Positions 34,166 to 48,309 of a DNA stretch of 64,000 bases are shown piece after piece; position 1 is the stretch's first letter; every line of letters starts with the position of its first letter. Location of the stretch: contig NW_024104096.1 of assembly GCF_003945595.2 (NCBI RefSeq), forward strand, positions 418,501 through 482,500. Reading direction: 5' to 3'. Source of the DNA: Pipra filicauda. Taxonomy: Eukaryota; Chordata; Aves; Passeriformes; Pipridae. Below the pieces are notes generated by a model. It had not been told where the DNA came from, searched no databases, and was given only the letters and a program-made list of their open reading frames with translations. Both the position numbers and the translations under genes were made by a program.

Positions 34166-36339
34166 AAAAAGTGTCATAAGAAGAAAAAAATTATTAATAT
34201 GGAGTCAACATAATTGAAAAACCAGTAATTTGAAATAAACAGAATTGCACAAGAAACATGGATGTAAGATAGGGTTGAATCTTAGGGTCAATTTATGTTT
34301 AAATTAGAATGAAATCACCTTTAAAATAATTTACAGGATACATCTAGGCATTGAAACTGAATTGTATAAGAAAATTGTTCTCCATTTCTTGGATTCAGCA
34401 TGAATACCATTGCTGTTCCTAAACGATTTCTGAAGATTACCTTTTGTATTGTAATGGAATTGTTGTGCAAATATGGCTTACTACGTAAAATTAGAGCTGT
34501 TATATTATCCATTATGGTTTTATGCTAACCTATAAGGAGTTTATGATGTCTCTACAAGTCATAGAAGCTTCTGCCCTCTGGTGCCCCATGGACTGTTCCA
34601 CTACTGCTGTACTCCATGAAGACTGGCTCCAAGAATAAATGCAGCTTCTGCAACTGAAAGGATAAAAAAGAAAAATAATAATAAAAATTGTGTGCCCATC
34701 ATACATGCCTCTTAAATTTAATAAGAAATCACAGACTTCTTGTCAATTTTTTTTAAAGTCTGGATTTTTACTATGCTAAGTGTTATTTGGGGGTGGCCCA
34801 AAAGGACATTCACAAATATATAATTTGTACATACATAGACTAAAACTACTAAAAGGCATGCAAAACTTAATTTTCTAAAAGAAATCCCAGGGATGAAAGA
34901 ACAGAGATCTTACAATAATTATACCTATTTCTTTTCAGGAATGGAGATTTGTTCTTATCAGTAAAAAAAAAAACAAACCTCCAAAACAACCCACCAAAAA
35001 AACTTGTTTTTCATCTATGTCTATTCTTATAGAAGAAGACATCAGCTGAAAAAAACCTAAAAAACCCAAATACTAAGCCACTTAAAGACTAAAAGAAAAT
35101 CATAGTATTCAGCAACGTCTGAACTGTTCTTTAAATCTATTATTATTCAATATGATGAAGTATTTTATCAGAATCTACATAAACCGAACATGATGGATCC
35201 TGCTTGTCAGACTGAATTATTAAACTTTTAGCAGATGGGAAAAAGGAACGCTGATAAATATTTCCATGTTTTCTGCTTGTGATCAAAACCAGTATGTTTT
35301 GTGTATTTAAAATTAACATTACAAGAAAATGAGTTAATCTATACAGATTTGTTTGTTGGTATGTAACTGGAAAAGAAATACCATTTAAAATGACACTAGT
35401 GTTGAATTACAGCTATTTTGTTGTGACTACTATGCAATCTTACTCTGTTTATCAGTGTAAAATGTTTTCATAGCTTATCAAAAATCATATTTTCCTTTTT
35501 CTGGTTCATTTATCAGCAGAAATAGGAGATAAGCCAAACTAAAATCAAAATCTATGTCCACTGGTTCAATGCTAGAAAATTGGACTTTCTTTCTATAGGA
35601 AGAAATCACCTGCATATACTGCTATTGTAGATGAATTGCAATTTATGCGTTATCCATGCATAAAAAGAAGAAACAGTATCCTTGCACAAAAAGAAGAAAC
35701 CTCCAGGGGTACCTAGTCAAGCCAAAATATCCTATGAGGAAGTATATTACAACACGTCAGCATCACAGCTGGCAGTTTTGGAATGATGGGAACATTGGAA
35801 ACAAGTGAAGATAGGAGTTCCAATATGTTTTTGTTAATCAATATATCATCACATTTGAAACCTTATACTAATCTCTTTAAATTTCTTGTAGAACAACAAA
35901 ATATGTATATAATCATTTTTGTCTGTAACAACAAGAAACAACAGTATGTTTAAACTCCTACTCATCCAGAGAGACCCAGTCAATAAAAGGTCCTCATTTT
36001 ATGAGAAGGAGGAGTGGAAACAAAAGGACTTAATGCTAAGTGAGGGTTCTCTTGGAAGACCGTATTAAACCAAATTGTGTTTTTTAATGCGACTTGGAAA
36101 GCTGTCTTCTGAAGTTCTTCTACCTTGTCTTTGTGCATGCAGTTACATGACTTTGCAAAAAACTCAAACAAAACTAAACCTGAAGAAAAAAACATTTAAC
36201 TCCTCCTGCCCTCCTCCCCTCCAGTTTTACTATGGCCCTCTAAATAGCCCAGAAGAGATAAATCAAAGCCTGAACAGTAACCTTACACTTATATACTTGC
36301 TAAATGACTTTTTTACAGTCTGTTATTGCTAGAAATTGG
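34166..36339. other. AT-rich gene-free interval
   Basis: Nothing recognised. A-rich runs near 34965 and 35050. Confidence 0.5.
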
Positions 36340-37150
36340 ATTGCTTTTAAACTAATGTTGTCTGGCGGGCAAAAGTGAGTGAAATCACAAAGCCTGGAGG
36401 AACACTAATTACTTGTTTTAATTAGCAGCAACTTTCACTAGAGTATAATCTCCCTACAGGCCACTTTTCAGTAGGTGTGGAAAATTAAAAAAAATTGAGA
36501 TGTAGAAACAAACCAATAATCTCTAATTTACCCCTAAATGAGAGCTGTGCTCTTATTCCAGCCTAGGCACAGGCTTTAGTGGGAGCTGCTCACCCCAAGG
36601 GGAGTGGTGCCTGCATCACTGGCTGCTCCACTTGGAGACCTTTGGCAATCAGCTGCACAAAGTGGCCCCTTATTTTATGCTGCTACATCATAAAACTGCT
36701 CCTTTTGTTCCATTTCCTCCCTTTAAATGGCCTTAATCCTTTTCTTTTCAGGCTGGCCCGGTGGCGAATTCCTCAGGGACATCTCACTTGTCGCAAGGAT
36801 TGCAGTGGCCCACTTGGAGAAGCTTTCAGCTGTTTTCCAATTCTTTGGTTTCTTATTTTCCACATTAAATCACACTTTTCATTCCCATCAGCATAGAGGA
36901 ACCCCCTTAATGATAACAGAGAGACAGCAATTCCTCCACTCCTGCCTATGACACCATTTTGCTGCTGAGAGGCATCTCACCAGTCTGGAAATCAAACATG
37001 GCTTCCAGCAGGTGGACAGTGCGGAAGGTCACAGGCTGAGAAGCAGGGAGACTATGGAGAACTTGGCTTCCCACAGCAAATTAAGTCATCCGTGAGACCT
37101 TTTTCATTTACTGGGAACTGGATTTATGGATGCTTTTAAGGCCCTAAAGA
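36340..37150. promoter_or_regulatory. Possible conserved non-coding element
   Basis: Less AT-rich and less decayed in appearance than its surroundings. It contains homeodomain-type sites, such as CTAATTACTTGTTTTAATTAG at about 36406-36426 and a GGCCTTAATCC block near 36728. A splice-acceptor-like CTTTTCTTTTCAGG lies at about 36738-36752, but the frame that follows (to 36951) matches no family I know. The enhancer idea is a guess from base pattern only. Confidence 0.25.
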
Positions 37151-37171
37151 GCTTGAATACAGATGTTCTTC

Positions 37172-37273
37172 GTGGAGGGTACCTGGGCTTGTGTGGCTTC
37201 ATGACCAAACCAGATGATTATTGTGGAGGGTACACGGGTTTGTGTGTCTGCATGCTCAACACAGATGATTACT
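37172..37273 (+). repeat. Tandem duplication, 2 x 51 bp
   Basis: Two adjacent 51-base units, 37172-37222 and 37223-37273. Each begins GTGGAGGGTAC and ends CAGATGATTA plus two bases. They are diverged at about ten positions, so the duplication is old. Confidence 0.85.
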
Positions 37274-38200
37274 ATTTTTGTTAGTAACAGGTGACACAAA
37301 TTTCTTATTGCTTAAGAAAGGGCTAGGAAAAATACTAATATCTTTGTTAAACATTTTCTGCAATCATAAGAATATGCTAAAGCCCATTGCAGATGTAAAT
37401 ATATGTTGGATTATAGAAGATATATCCATATATATCCTGGATATATATCAAAATGAAATGATCCTTTCAATTTAATAAATTTTGAAAAATAATTTGTCTT
37501 TTAAGAAGAAAAAAGTGAATGTTCCCATTATTTGCATTAGTTTACATCAAGCAAACCAAGGTTCTTGAAACAACATGACTTCTGCAGGGCATGAATTTGG
37601 GTTTTACCTAACTGTATAGCTATGCCAGCTTTTGCTCCTTGTCTGGTGAGAATACCTTCGACTTTTTCATCTATCATTTTTTTCTTCTCTGTGCTAACCC
37701 TTTTTAAAAGGAATTTGAGAAGGAGAATGTAGAAAAATGTTCTCCAGTGATGAACACATTTTTGTGTTATGTATACACATATATGTACACATACATGCGT
37801 GCTTCAGGACATTATAAAAATCAGTCTATGCTGACATGTGACTATTGGTGTAGTAGAGATAACACAGGAAGACTATGCTCCCAGAAATGCAGTGACAGCT
37901 GCCGCCTCCTGATCAAAGTATTCATATTTTGGCCTTAATGAATCTGAATGTAATGATACAAGAAAAAAAAAAAGAAAATAAAAAAAAAAGAAGACATTTT
38001 TAACTACTGCTTTTTATTTGTTTTGTATTCTGTCTTGTAAAGTTGCAAGTATGTATTTTAATATCTCTATGTGAAAATGTTTTGCAGCTTCATGCTTTTG
38101 TTACGTTTTGTCATGTAAAAGCAGAATTGCCACATCTTGAAATATATTCCAAAACATGTTTTGTGATGCATTTCAGATATGAAAGTGAGTAACTGTTTTT
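37274..38200. other. AT-rich spacer
   Basis: No gene recognised. An AT palindrome-like patch (ATATATCCATATATATCC) lies near 37422-37450, and A-rich runs near 37965-37990. Confidence 0.5.
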
Positions 38201-38440
38201 GTAAAAAAAAAACAACCCACCAACAAAACCAATCAAGCAAAAAATCTCCAAACAAACAAAACCCACAGCCCCTCCCAAACCAACCAACCAAAACAAAACA
38301 AGACAAACAAAAAACAAAAATACAAACAAACAAAGAAAAAAACCCACAAAAATACCCCCAACCAAAACCTCCACACCCAGAAGCAAAAATCCCAACAAGC
38401 TCAAGAGAAAATAAAAATCACAAGGGCAAAAAAATGAAAG
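38201..38440. repeat. A/C-rich low-complexity tract
   Basis: About 240 bases made almost only of A and C on the + strand. I count about a dozen T and a similar number of G. It is dominated by CAAA, CCAA and ACAA units. Long open frames on both strands here (including a highly hydrophobic one on the - strand) are by-products of this composition. Confidence 0.85.
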
Positions 38441-39414
38441 CGCCAAGGAAAAGCTTCGGACATTATCACACAGTGGATTCTCATTTGTGCCATCTTTGCC
38501 TAAGAAGGAAAAGGGTCATTCCTCTAATAAATAACCTTTTTACCATCTGAGGGAAAATAGGGAGGAATACAAGTTGAAAGATATTCGCTGAGCACATTAA
38601 AGCAGCACTCTTGTCACCATGCATCCATACTACCAACCTGCATCCTCAGTAAGAGGTGAGAGACAGTTTTGGGTAATAAGGAGAGAAAAATTGTAAAGTC
38701 TATAGCATGATGACAATAATAATAACAACAACAATAACAATAAAAATCTGACTTTTTTGGCCCCACTCCTCAGGACGCTGGATTTTGTCATGGTTTTACC
38801 ACGATAGGCATGTACTGGATTTCATTTTCTCTGCCTCCTTAAACTGTCTCCAACGAGCTGGTTGCCTGGAAGACAGAGACTGAGGGAAGGAGAGATTTGA
38901 ATGAAAAAAGTAAACATTACCAACAAAGACTATAATTGAAAGAGGCTTCGTGAACAAGGGGTGTTGTCGGAAAGCAGAATAGGGGAGGGTGGGGCTGCCT
39001 GGGGCTCTTTGTCTCTGTGCGCACTGGAGCTGCCTGTTGTGCTGCATTGTACTAGGCAGGACTTTACCATCTCACAAGCAGGCTAGTAGCTACCTGCACA
39101 AAGGAATGGAACTATAAAGCTTAAATATTTATAGCTATTTCTGATTCTATTTTAATTATTAGTGGCCACCTCTACTTTCACGGCCTAGTTTTGTTGTTTT
39201 GTTTCTCTCTCTATTTTTTTTTTTAATGGATTATACTAATTGTTTGTTAGGCTGCCGAACACCACCACTTCTGAAGCTGTTCTATGGATGCTCTGCCACC
39301 CAGAAGTGACTGAGGAAAAATGGCTTTACAACAGTTATTTGTTGTATTTTCAATCCAGCAATAATTTAGAACTACAATTTCAGATTCCTTACTTGGATGG
39401 TTAGAAATATTTTC

Positions 39415-39430
39415 GGGGGGGGGGGGGGGG
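39415..39430 (+). repeat. Poly(G) run, 16 bases
   Basis: Sixteen consecutive G flanked by TTTTC and CTTG. Could adopt G-quadruplex structure; length is likely unstable in assembly. Confidence 0.9.
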
Positions 39431-42400
39431 CTTGTGTTTAGGTTTACTGAAAAAGGGATCTTTATCATAAATTTGGTGTCACTTGATGTGCACAAAACAG
39501 AAAGAGGGAAAATACAAATGGAAAAGAGAAGAAAATGGGGCTTTAGAGGGTAGATGATTACTGTTAGCTAGTTCCTTACCTGTGTTTGAAGTAGTTTGTT
39601 CTAAGAAGAACATGGCATGTAACTGTCATATCACTAAAATGTTAAGGCTTGGAAATAATATCAGGAATAACTTTCATTGCATATCTTTTAATCTATTCTA
39701 TACACCTAGAGAGATTTTAATAGAGCACACACCTGTGAATTCTCCTTACTTCTATAACCTTATGCTGCTTCTTTTAAGAACCTATATTTAAGTTATAGCA
39801 TGTGTATCAATACAAAAAGTTAAGCCAATGAAAAGTTAGTGTAATAGTTAAAGCAAATCATGCACTAAAAAATTGCTCTGAAAAACCTTGCTTTACATTT
39901 TAAAACTGTTTACCAGCATGGACTCCCTTATCACAATGTTTACTTTTGCTGAGGTATAGTTTCCTGACTTTCTTATTACTATGGTGGAGGCAATGACAGC
40001 AATTTTGTTAATACATGTTCTTTTTTATTAAAATGTCCTCACAGCTCTCAGAGAAATCTTGCAGCTCAAAATCAGCCTTTAAGAAAATAGGAGACTGGTT
40101 AAAAGAATGAAGGGAAGTTTTCAGTAAATGGAAGGCTTCACTTTTAGACATTTCATTTTATTTGTACTTTTTTAAGGGTAGAAAGATCCCAAGTGTCTTC
40201 ATTGGATTTGAATAAGTCAGCAAATCCTCTCTACACAGCAGCTACACCTCAAGAAGTGTCGTGATAACTACCCTGCAAGATCAGCATACAGCTCTATGGT
40301 TGTATGCAAAATTGTTCGGTGTGGAGCACAGAGGGAGATAGATTTGCTGTTAAACACTTTATTCTCTGTGATGCAGTGTGCTTGCATGGTCATATGTTTG
40401 AAGGGTCAGCCTCTGAAGCATCCTACAAACTGATAAGTGCTGGGTATGTGTGGAATGGCATTTGTAACATGAGTGAGGAAAGTGCTTTGTTTCATAAGTT
40501 TCATAGAAAAGTGCTAATAACCACTTCCTGTACTTCTACATAAAGATTTCACATCTACATCTAGTAATGTCTTTGCTTCACCTGAGATAGTTTCCAGGAA
40601 AATAAAATAATTACTTGGCCTGCATTCCACAGTAATGAATTTAAATATAATATTAATAATATAAATATAAACATAAATATAAATATTGCTCACTTACTAC
40701 TTATCAATGTTGGAAACCTTCAGAACTATTCTTAGTTCTAAGTTTCTGTTGACCTTTTCCACCATTCTCAAAATTACTAAATAAGAACTGCAAGAAACAT
40801 AACAGACAACAAATGGTAAGCAAAAGAAGATACTACGTACATGTAAATTATTAGACATTGACAAAGGCTTTACAACATATTATGTAAAAATGTGTTATTT
40901 TACTAGTTATCTTTTGGAATATTCAAGAAATATTCAATTCTAAATGGAAGAGTAACATAAAAGAAGGATTTACCAAATTTTGCTTCATAAAATATGTTCA
41001 CATTATGCCAAATTGGATGTCCTTCTAAAAGTTATGTAAAGCTATAGGCAGAAGAATTTACCATGTGAAAGTTATAGTCTCTGGTATGTCTGAAATTAGA
41101 AAGTGTATTGATAATGCTCTATTATGTACTTAAAATCTACAAAGGCCTTGTACTTTTTTAATAGTGCTTGAATTATTACCTGCTGTATTAATTTCAAGAT
41201 TTTTTTGAATATTGCTTATATTTCCTCAAACAACAGTAAAATAATCATTCTTCTCATAAAGGTTTGTAGCATTTATGATATCTTTCTCTTAGCTGCTTAA
41301 GTTTCTTGTTACTATCAGGACCCTCAAAAATCCAGAGACCAGCAATAACTAAAGTATTTGAGAGGGAGCTGGATCCAAGACTTACCAATCATTGGGACAG
41401 GCTTTAATTATAAAATGTTTAAATAAAGTTAGCTGCTGATCAAATCTGTCGTAATGACTGATAGGAATTGTAGTCTACTCACTCACAGACAGCTATTGGG
41501 GTCATTAGGACTCTGGAGGCTACTACCTTGCAAGAGCATAAAATAGAATTCAGGTTGTGAAACATAATATCCTTTAGGTTTGCATCTCTCTAATCTGAAG
41601 CTTTTGAGAATTAAAAATTGCATATTTCATTTATGGTGGCCCTGGAGAAATGATAGCCTCAGAGTGTCTCAATGACTTTCAGGCAGTATAGGTACCCTAC
41701 ATACTTCATTTTTCATTCTGGAAGGGGAAACAAGAAGGTACAACTAACTGTGAGGTTCACAAGCTGGTAGCTGGCAGCTCTTTATACAAAATTTGGAAAA
41801 ACTGAGGGTGCCAAGAACCACAGATTCTACCCTTCACACTCTAAACACTGAGAAAACCTTCATTACTGTGAGAAAACCCTTCTCACCGTGAACAAGCATG
41901 AAACACACATAAAGAACATGATTTCCGGGGACATGAGGTCCTGAGCTCAGAAGAGGAATAAACCTTTCCGCTGCACGTAGCAAAGAGTAGACAAATTGCC
42001 CTATTAGCAGTGGAACAAACTGAGCAGTTTGAGGAGTTTGATGAATTTGATAGGTTGTTCTACCACAGTAATTGCCCTGCTACTATTCCCACACTGAGAT
42101 TATGACCTCAGCAGCTAATTCTCACCTACCACCTCACAGTTTGTAAACTTTGTGGGTTTTGTGCAAGGAAGTGCTGATCTTGCACGTGCAGTCTGATAGA
42201 ACTGCTAACTGAGAGTCTCGTACTATCGGAATAAGTTGAGTCTGTCTTCTCTATCCAGTCACTAATTTTCAGGGAACCTTCAAGAACTGAGTCATTTTTC
42301 AATTTTTTTGTGAATGCCTGAAATTTCTCTGAAACCTGTTGAAACTGGCCAACTGGTCAGAAATTACTGAAGGGGAATACCAGGCAGATGGATGGATGAC

Positions 42401-45400
42401 ACAGCTGTATTTCCCTGAAAACCAAGCTGTGTCTTCAAATACCAACTACTGTTGCTGTAGTTATTTCTTCACATGCATAAAACATGTCAGATAGTGACCT
42501 TCACAAAGTTCAACTAAGTGACTTGGATAAGACATAGTAAAACAAGTTCTTCAATGTCTAGCAAGAAAATGAATTCTCTCATTCTGAATGATTACTATTG
42601 AATGATGCTTCAAGCAGATCTGCAGAATGTAGCTTCTTCCTACTAAATATAGCAGAGGTTTTTTTGGCTTAACTAGTTATCCTGGAAAAGGAGCCTTGTC
42701 TTTTACCTTTTGTTCACCCACCTCATTCCCTTGTGAGAAATATTAAATATCATTTGCCTGCCTGTCAGCTTGTCACACACAAGTTTACATCTGTACTCCT
42801 GCACTTACCTGTATCTACAGCCTGTGTGCACAAGATGCTTTCATAGAGCTGATTTGTAAAAAAGACCACCATGCTCTCTCTTCAAGATCAGCAGTTGTCA
42901 TAAAGCTTATAAGAGATCAGCCAACTACTCATCTGGTCCTCTTGAAGGAACAGACAACTCTTTCTGTGAAACAATACCATGTAGATCTGAGTGTAGTGAA
43001 CCGTGCATATTGAATTTGGACTTCAGGATTTTTGTGGCTGAGATTGCTCCTAACAGCTTCCTCATCTTCCTCTTTAAAATCTTAAATATTGTGTATTGGC
43101 TGTCATAATGGATGCTGTATCCTACCTAGGTAAGGTTCTTAGGTCTGGTGGTATTATGAGAAACAAAGTACTACAGATTTCTATTCAACTGAAAATAGAG
43201 TGTTGTCAGGAAAAGCCCATTTTGTGATTATATGAAGCCTCCATTTCCAATATAATTTCAAAAGAATAAAAATATAGAAAAGTAGCATGAGAACGAAAAA
43301 GCAATTCTTCCTAATTTAACTGAACACCAAAAAGTTTGTCTAAAGCTAGTAATTCTGGACAATTACTGGTCTTTGTATATGAAATGGACTGTTCTACAGA
43401 TATGTCCTGATGGAAGGAACCCCGCTGAACCCTACAAGAAGTGGAAAGAGGATTTGGCTCAGGGGCTTCTATGAGCTCTAGCTAAGAAGTGAGTGATAAA
43501 AAGGATGAGTTCATTTTAAGGGTGAACTTGAAAATATTCTTCAGAAGTGTAACATTCACACGTCAGAGTAAATATCACAAAGCATCTTTTGCTTCTGAAA
43601 CTTAACTGCTGTCATAATGACCATCTGCTGGCTGTAGGTTTCTAACATTCTCTGACCTATGACATTTTTGACAAATTACGCACCAAAGTGCTGGAGACGT
43701 CTTGTTAAAATGAAGCCTGAGGCCTGCAAGTTCTAACCCCTTTTGTCTTTAAAACCATGGGTTAAATGGGAACAAGAAGTAGTTTAGACAGAAAACAGAC
43801 ATGGTCATGGCTAAAAGGAAATGAAATCCTAATCCCCTAACCCCTTGACTTTTGCAGCTTGCTGCACAGCAATGTGCTTTCAACCATTAAACTACCTTAA
43901 CCTTCTGAAGAGCCAAATCAGTTCAAATCGAGCGAAAATTTGCACATCACCGTACAAGTCTTGACTGATTCTTATTTGAAAATTATGTGGAAGACAACCA
44001 TTTAATGCAATACTTTTAACAAACAAAATACATTTCAGAGACATCTCTAGTGCACATTATAATAGTTGTCATATAAAAGTAATGTGAAGAAACACTTTTC
44101 AAAGTCACAAAGTTAGTCTAGATGTAAAACCCACTGGTGTCAGTTAGATTTAGACAGATGTCTACAGTTTCTTTAGGGCTAGCTAATATGTACAGGAATT
44201 TTAAAAATGTGCTCATTCTTTTTAACTCCTTCTTTGCTGCATTCACCAGCTCATCCTGTTGTGTTTTTGCTTAAAGAGAGCAGAAACTCAACTCTTGTTT
44301 TGAAATGTTAAGTTTCCCTTATATATACACCAAAAAAAGAATTACAGACCTTACTTAGAAGAAAAATAACCTATTTTAAAGTGAAAAGGGAAAATTTCAA
44401 TATTGTATCTAAACAGTGCAAAACCTACCAAATTCTAGCAAATGATACAAAATAAATATCATAAACCCAACAAAATATCCTATTCACATTAGTTTGTAAC
44501 ATTGTGCATTTAAATATCCAAAAAGTAAAAAAGCACATGCAGATGGTTTGACACAAACACCTGTTGAATGTTCAATATAAAATTAATTTTTTTTCCTTTG
44601 TCTAGAATCTCAATTGAAATAGCATCTCAGTACACTGAAAAGAAAAAAAACATATAAAAATTAATATTATTGTTAAGTTGCTGATCACCACATGAAAAAA
44701 AAAATATGTGGGGCTAGAAGGCCCTCCAGAATTAGATATCTAAAATCTCTATACATTTCCACATGCTTTTAAAAAACTTTTCTCTACTGTGTACCATGAC
44801 CTTTACAATAGATAATGATCTGCGAAAATAAAGTAGGCATTACCTGACAATATTACATGACTACAGGATGATGTTTGGTTAATCACTGTAATACTTCATT
44901 ATTTGAGGAATGAGCACATACACCACCAGCTTCATGGGCAGAAAACCCCTGTTGCATAACTTTGCTGCATAAAGTCTGCAAAACCTGACCCCTGCAGGCT
45001 TGTGTTACCTGTGTTTCTTTCTTCTTACCTCTTCCAAGGAAGTCTAAAATCTATGGCATTTCTAGGAACTTGCAGGCTGCAATGATTTACTCTGTCTTAG
45101 ACTATATCTAGCCCTTGACTTCTCCTTTCATAAAGTAATGCTGTCCTGAAACGAATGAAAAGCACCAAAATGGCTATTGGCAGGAAGGAGATTTTATTTT
45201 TACTCACTTGGCCACCACAGAATCAACTGGGATTGTCAACTGGGCTGGTAAAAAAGAAAGAAAAAAGGTAGTGTAAGGAAAAGTTACATATAAAATGAGA
45301 AAGCAGAAGAACATGATGGATATATCAGATTTGTAATTCAGGGCAAGAATTTAAGCAAGTATGAAAATTACTCTTTCTGCATGTTCAGATTAAAGTCTTT

Positions 45401-47139
45401 GTTTAAACTGGATATGCTTTTAATTTGTTTCTGTTAGAAAAATACCAGATGTGATCTTCATCTCCATAAAGCCCCAGCCACCTTAATTTTCTGCCACATT
45501 GATTTACATGGAAAGAAATTCAGGAACATATGACTTAGTTAATGCCTGCTAAACTGTTATGTACTAGGTAAAATATCTCTAGGCTACTTTTATCTAACTT
45601 TGAAAACGTAGAAGAGACAGTAAATTATTTTCCTGTGTGACACAGGTCTATAAGCTTTTCTTCAAATTTTCATTCCACAACAGCACAAAAGGCAGACTGT
45701 GCAAAGTTTGGTCATTTCATTCTCCCAGAAAAAAAAAAAAAAGGAAGAAAGGGAAGAGATAAAGAGATGGAAAGCATCTCTCACTGAGCTCAGGCACTCA
45801 GGGAATAGAAGATTTGGGTTTTCCTTTAGTACTGACAGTTTTCACTTTCCAGTGTTCTAATTGTTTGCTGAAACAATTATGTTGTGGCAGTCAAAAGACT
45901 TAAACAAAAGCACAAGGAGATGGTGATAAATCTTAATTCCACTATTATTAATTTCTGAAAAATAGAATGGCTCCCACTGGTGAGACTTAGGCCCAGACCC
46001 CCTTTGAACCACTGCAGTGGTTCAAGTCTCACAGCTTTTCTTCTGTATTGACTAATGAATGTAGTGACCGCCAGTTAACAGTCCTGGTTTTGATCATAAA
46101 AGTGTACTTGAAGGCTGAGAAAATTTTCATATTTAACTTGCTCTGTTCTTCCTTTCTTCTCCCAACTATTCCTCTGAGGTTTGATTTTGACAAACTGTAT
46201 TTTTTTTTAAATTATACTCATAAACTATAAAAATCCCTGTCTATTCTTATTATTGAATGGAAATTAATGATCATGTTTGAGTAATTCTGGGATGCAGAGA
46301 CTTTTAAGCACATTTAATTTAACTCTTAGATTCATTATAGAGCTTTTCATGTTCTTAGGTAGAAAAACAAAGCAGTGATGCACATTTACACATGAAATGC
46401 CTCAGTAACTTCACCACCCAAAAAGTACATCTTATTTGACCTCAGATACTGATCATGAAAAGTCATGAACTACAACAGAAAGAGTGTATCCAGACTATTG
46501 ACAGGGCAGGCACAAGATCATAAGAAATGGACAGAAAGAAAACCTCTTCTACACCCACACTAGAACCAATGCCAACTTCATTGTGCTATTGGGTCATCTA
46601 GTATTTTCCATGGCCAAGAGCATATCTAACTTAATACAAACACTCCTTCTAACAATTTCTGTGTGTTTGTACATTGCACTGATTTGATCTTCTAAGTATC
46701 TCATTCATATAGCCTAGGAATTCCTCTTCTTAATGTTCAAGAGATATTAAAATATGGATTTTATTATTGCCATTTTCTGGGTCCTTGGAAAGGCATATCC
46801 AAGAGGCTTGATGTTCTCAAAATGAATTACATTTTCTGGGCTGGTCTAAATTATTTTGTTATGAACATGTACGGAAGTAGAGAACACATAATGTATTAGA
46901 TTTTTTTTTTAGTGTATGTTTGGAAGACGTATGTATCAACAACATTGAACACATAAATTTAAAAGTATGCAAGTCATGGAGGAAAAGATTTAAAAAGTTT
47001 TCAGTGTGAGTACTAGTCTTCTAACTATTGTGATTATAGTATTAATTCTGAGTTATGCATACCTGTTCAAACTGCCACAATATATTAATACTATTAAGGT
47101 CATTACAAATCCTGTTCCAAATAAAACTACTGGTAGTAG

Positions 47140-47345
47140 AGTGTAGGAGGCGTGTTTAAGGTACAGGGGATGTACCAGGGCAAGAGTGCCCGAGGGAGCA
47201 TGCGCCGACATAGACAACCTTATTGGTCAAAGAAGTCACATGGTTTTGAGGGATAAAACCAGCGCCAAATTTGAAATGAAAGCTCTTTGTTCACTATGTC
47301 ACGAGGAGTGTGTTTTTCCTTATTATATAAGGACATGTGCACCCA
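47140..47345 (+). promoter_or_regulatory. Promoter-like patch, possible old LTR
   Basis: An isolated patch with GCATGCGCC (47198-47206), an inverted CCAAT box in CTTATTGGTCA (about 47219), AAGTCACATGG, and GGATAAAACC (about 47250). CGCCAAATTTG and a second TATATAAGG (about 47324) follow. This order (GC box, CCAAT, TATA-like, then a transcribed-looking tail) resembles a decayed LTR. I do not recognise the family and see no ends or duplication. Confidence 0.25.
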
Positions 47346-48309
47346 ACAGTAGAGATCATAATTTTAAATACAACCCTGCTAATCAAAGCAAATTAATCAT
47401 TAAAATTAGGCTTATTTGCAGATTTACATTCTCCCTAAACAATTTAGAGACCTCCTTCTGCAGCAGTTACAGAAATTTTCTGGCATACCTGACCAGTGGT
47501 CTGATTTCAGTTTTACAAATACTACTTTGTTAAAAATGATCTTTGCAAAGCGAATCTCATGAGGCTGTCATGGCCTCCTCCCTCACTTTGCATGCTACTC
47601 AGAGGTAAAAGGTAAAAATTCTTCTATATGGGATTGAAGCTCTTTAATTAAAGATTTATATGATCAGGTTAGCCCTTCCTACACCCACTACAATCCTTGG
47701 CCCCAAAAAGAATTCAATACAACCAAAGGCTGGACATGTTACAACAGCTGCCTTGGGCTTCTCCCACGTGGAAGATAACAGTCATATTTTTTAGATTTGT
47801 CAGTCAGATACTGCTGCAGGAGAGCGTTGAGGCATAAAGCATGTTACAGTTTTCCCCCGTTACCCATTTGAGCTCATCTGTCCTAAGGACTTCTGAAATC
47901 CTTGCTGCTCCAGCCATGGCCTGTATGTCTCACAAGTTTCTGCCAAGAGAGAGGTGCTTTGGTAAAGCATTGCTTTTGCAAAACATTTTGCAGAAAGGAT
48001 TCATCTTCTTGCTATGGTGACGTTGGTAAATTAACTAGGGTTAGTAAAGAGTTCTGCTAAACAGAAAATACCTGATATGTGCTTTTATAAATATCATCTA
48101 AACAGAAGTAGACACAGCTCAGCTGTGGCAGATTTTTTTTCTCAAAACCTCAGTACTATGACTGTTTTGTCCACCATGCTGATAGAGCTGGAAGGCAGTA
48201 GGAAGGACACAAGACCTAATGTCCAAGCTGTGCAGTTCCTGATTTGTCCTTGAAAAAGAAGCTAAATAATATGTGTCCTAAAGGGAATGTTTCCAAAACA
48301 ACAGTTTTC

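Larger units (their letters stand above)
38441..48309. other. AT-rich gene-free interval
   Basis: About 9.9 kb without recognised exons or dispersed repeats. It holds a trinucleotide AAT/AAC run (38713-38748), a run of 16 G (39415-39430) and an AT-rich TAAATATAA patch (40635-40690). A promoter-like patch at 47140-47345 is listed separately. Confidence 0.45.

Noticed and set aside
36727..36951. Possible exon after a CTTTTCTTTTCAGG acceptor-like site
   Set aside because: No recognised domain, no matching donor and no neighbouring exon; kept only as non-coding candidate.
38067..38446. Hydrophobic frames resembling membrane proteins
   Set aside because: Antisense translation of an A/C-rich low-complexity tract gives Phe/Leu/Gly/Cys-rich peptides by composition.
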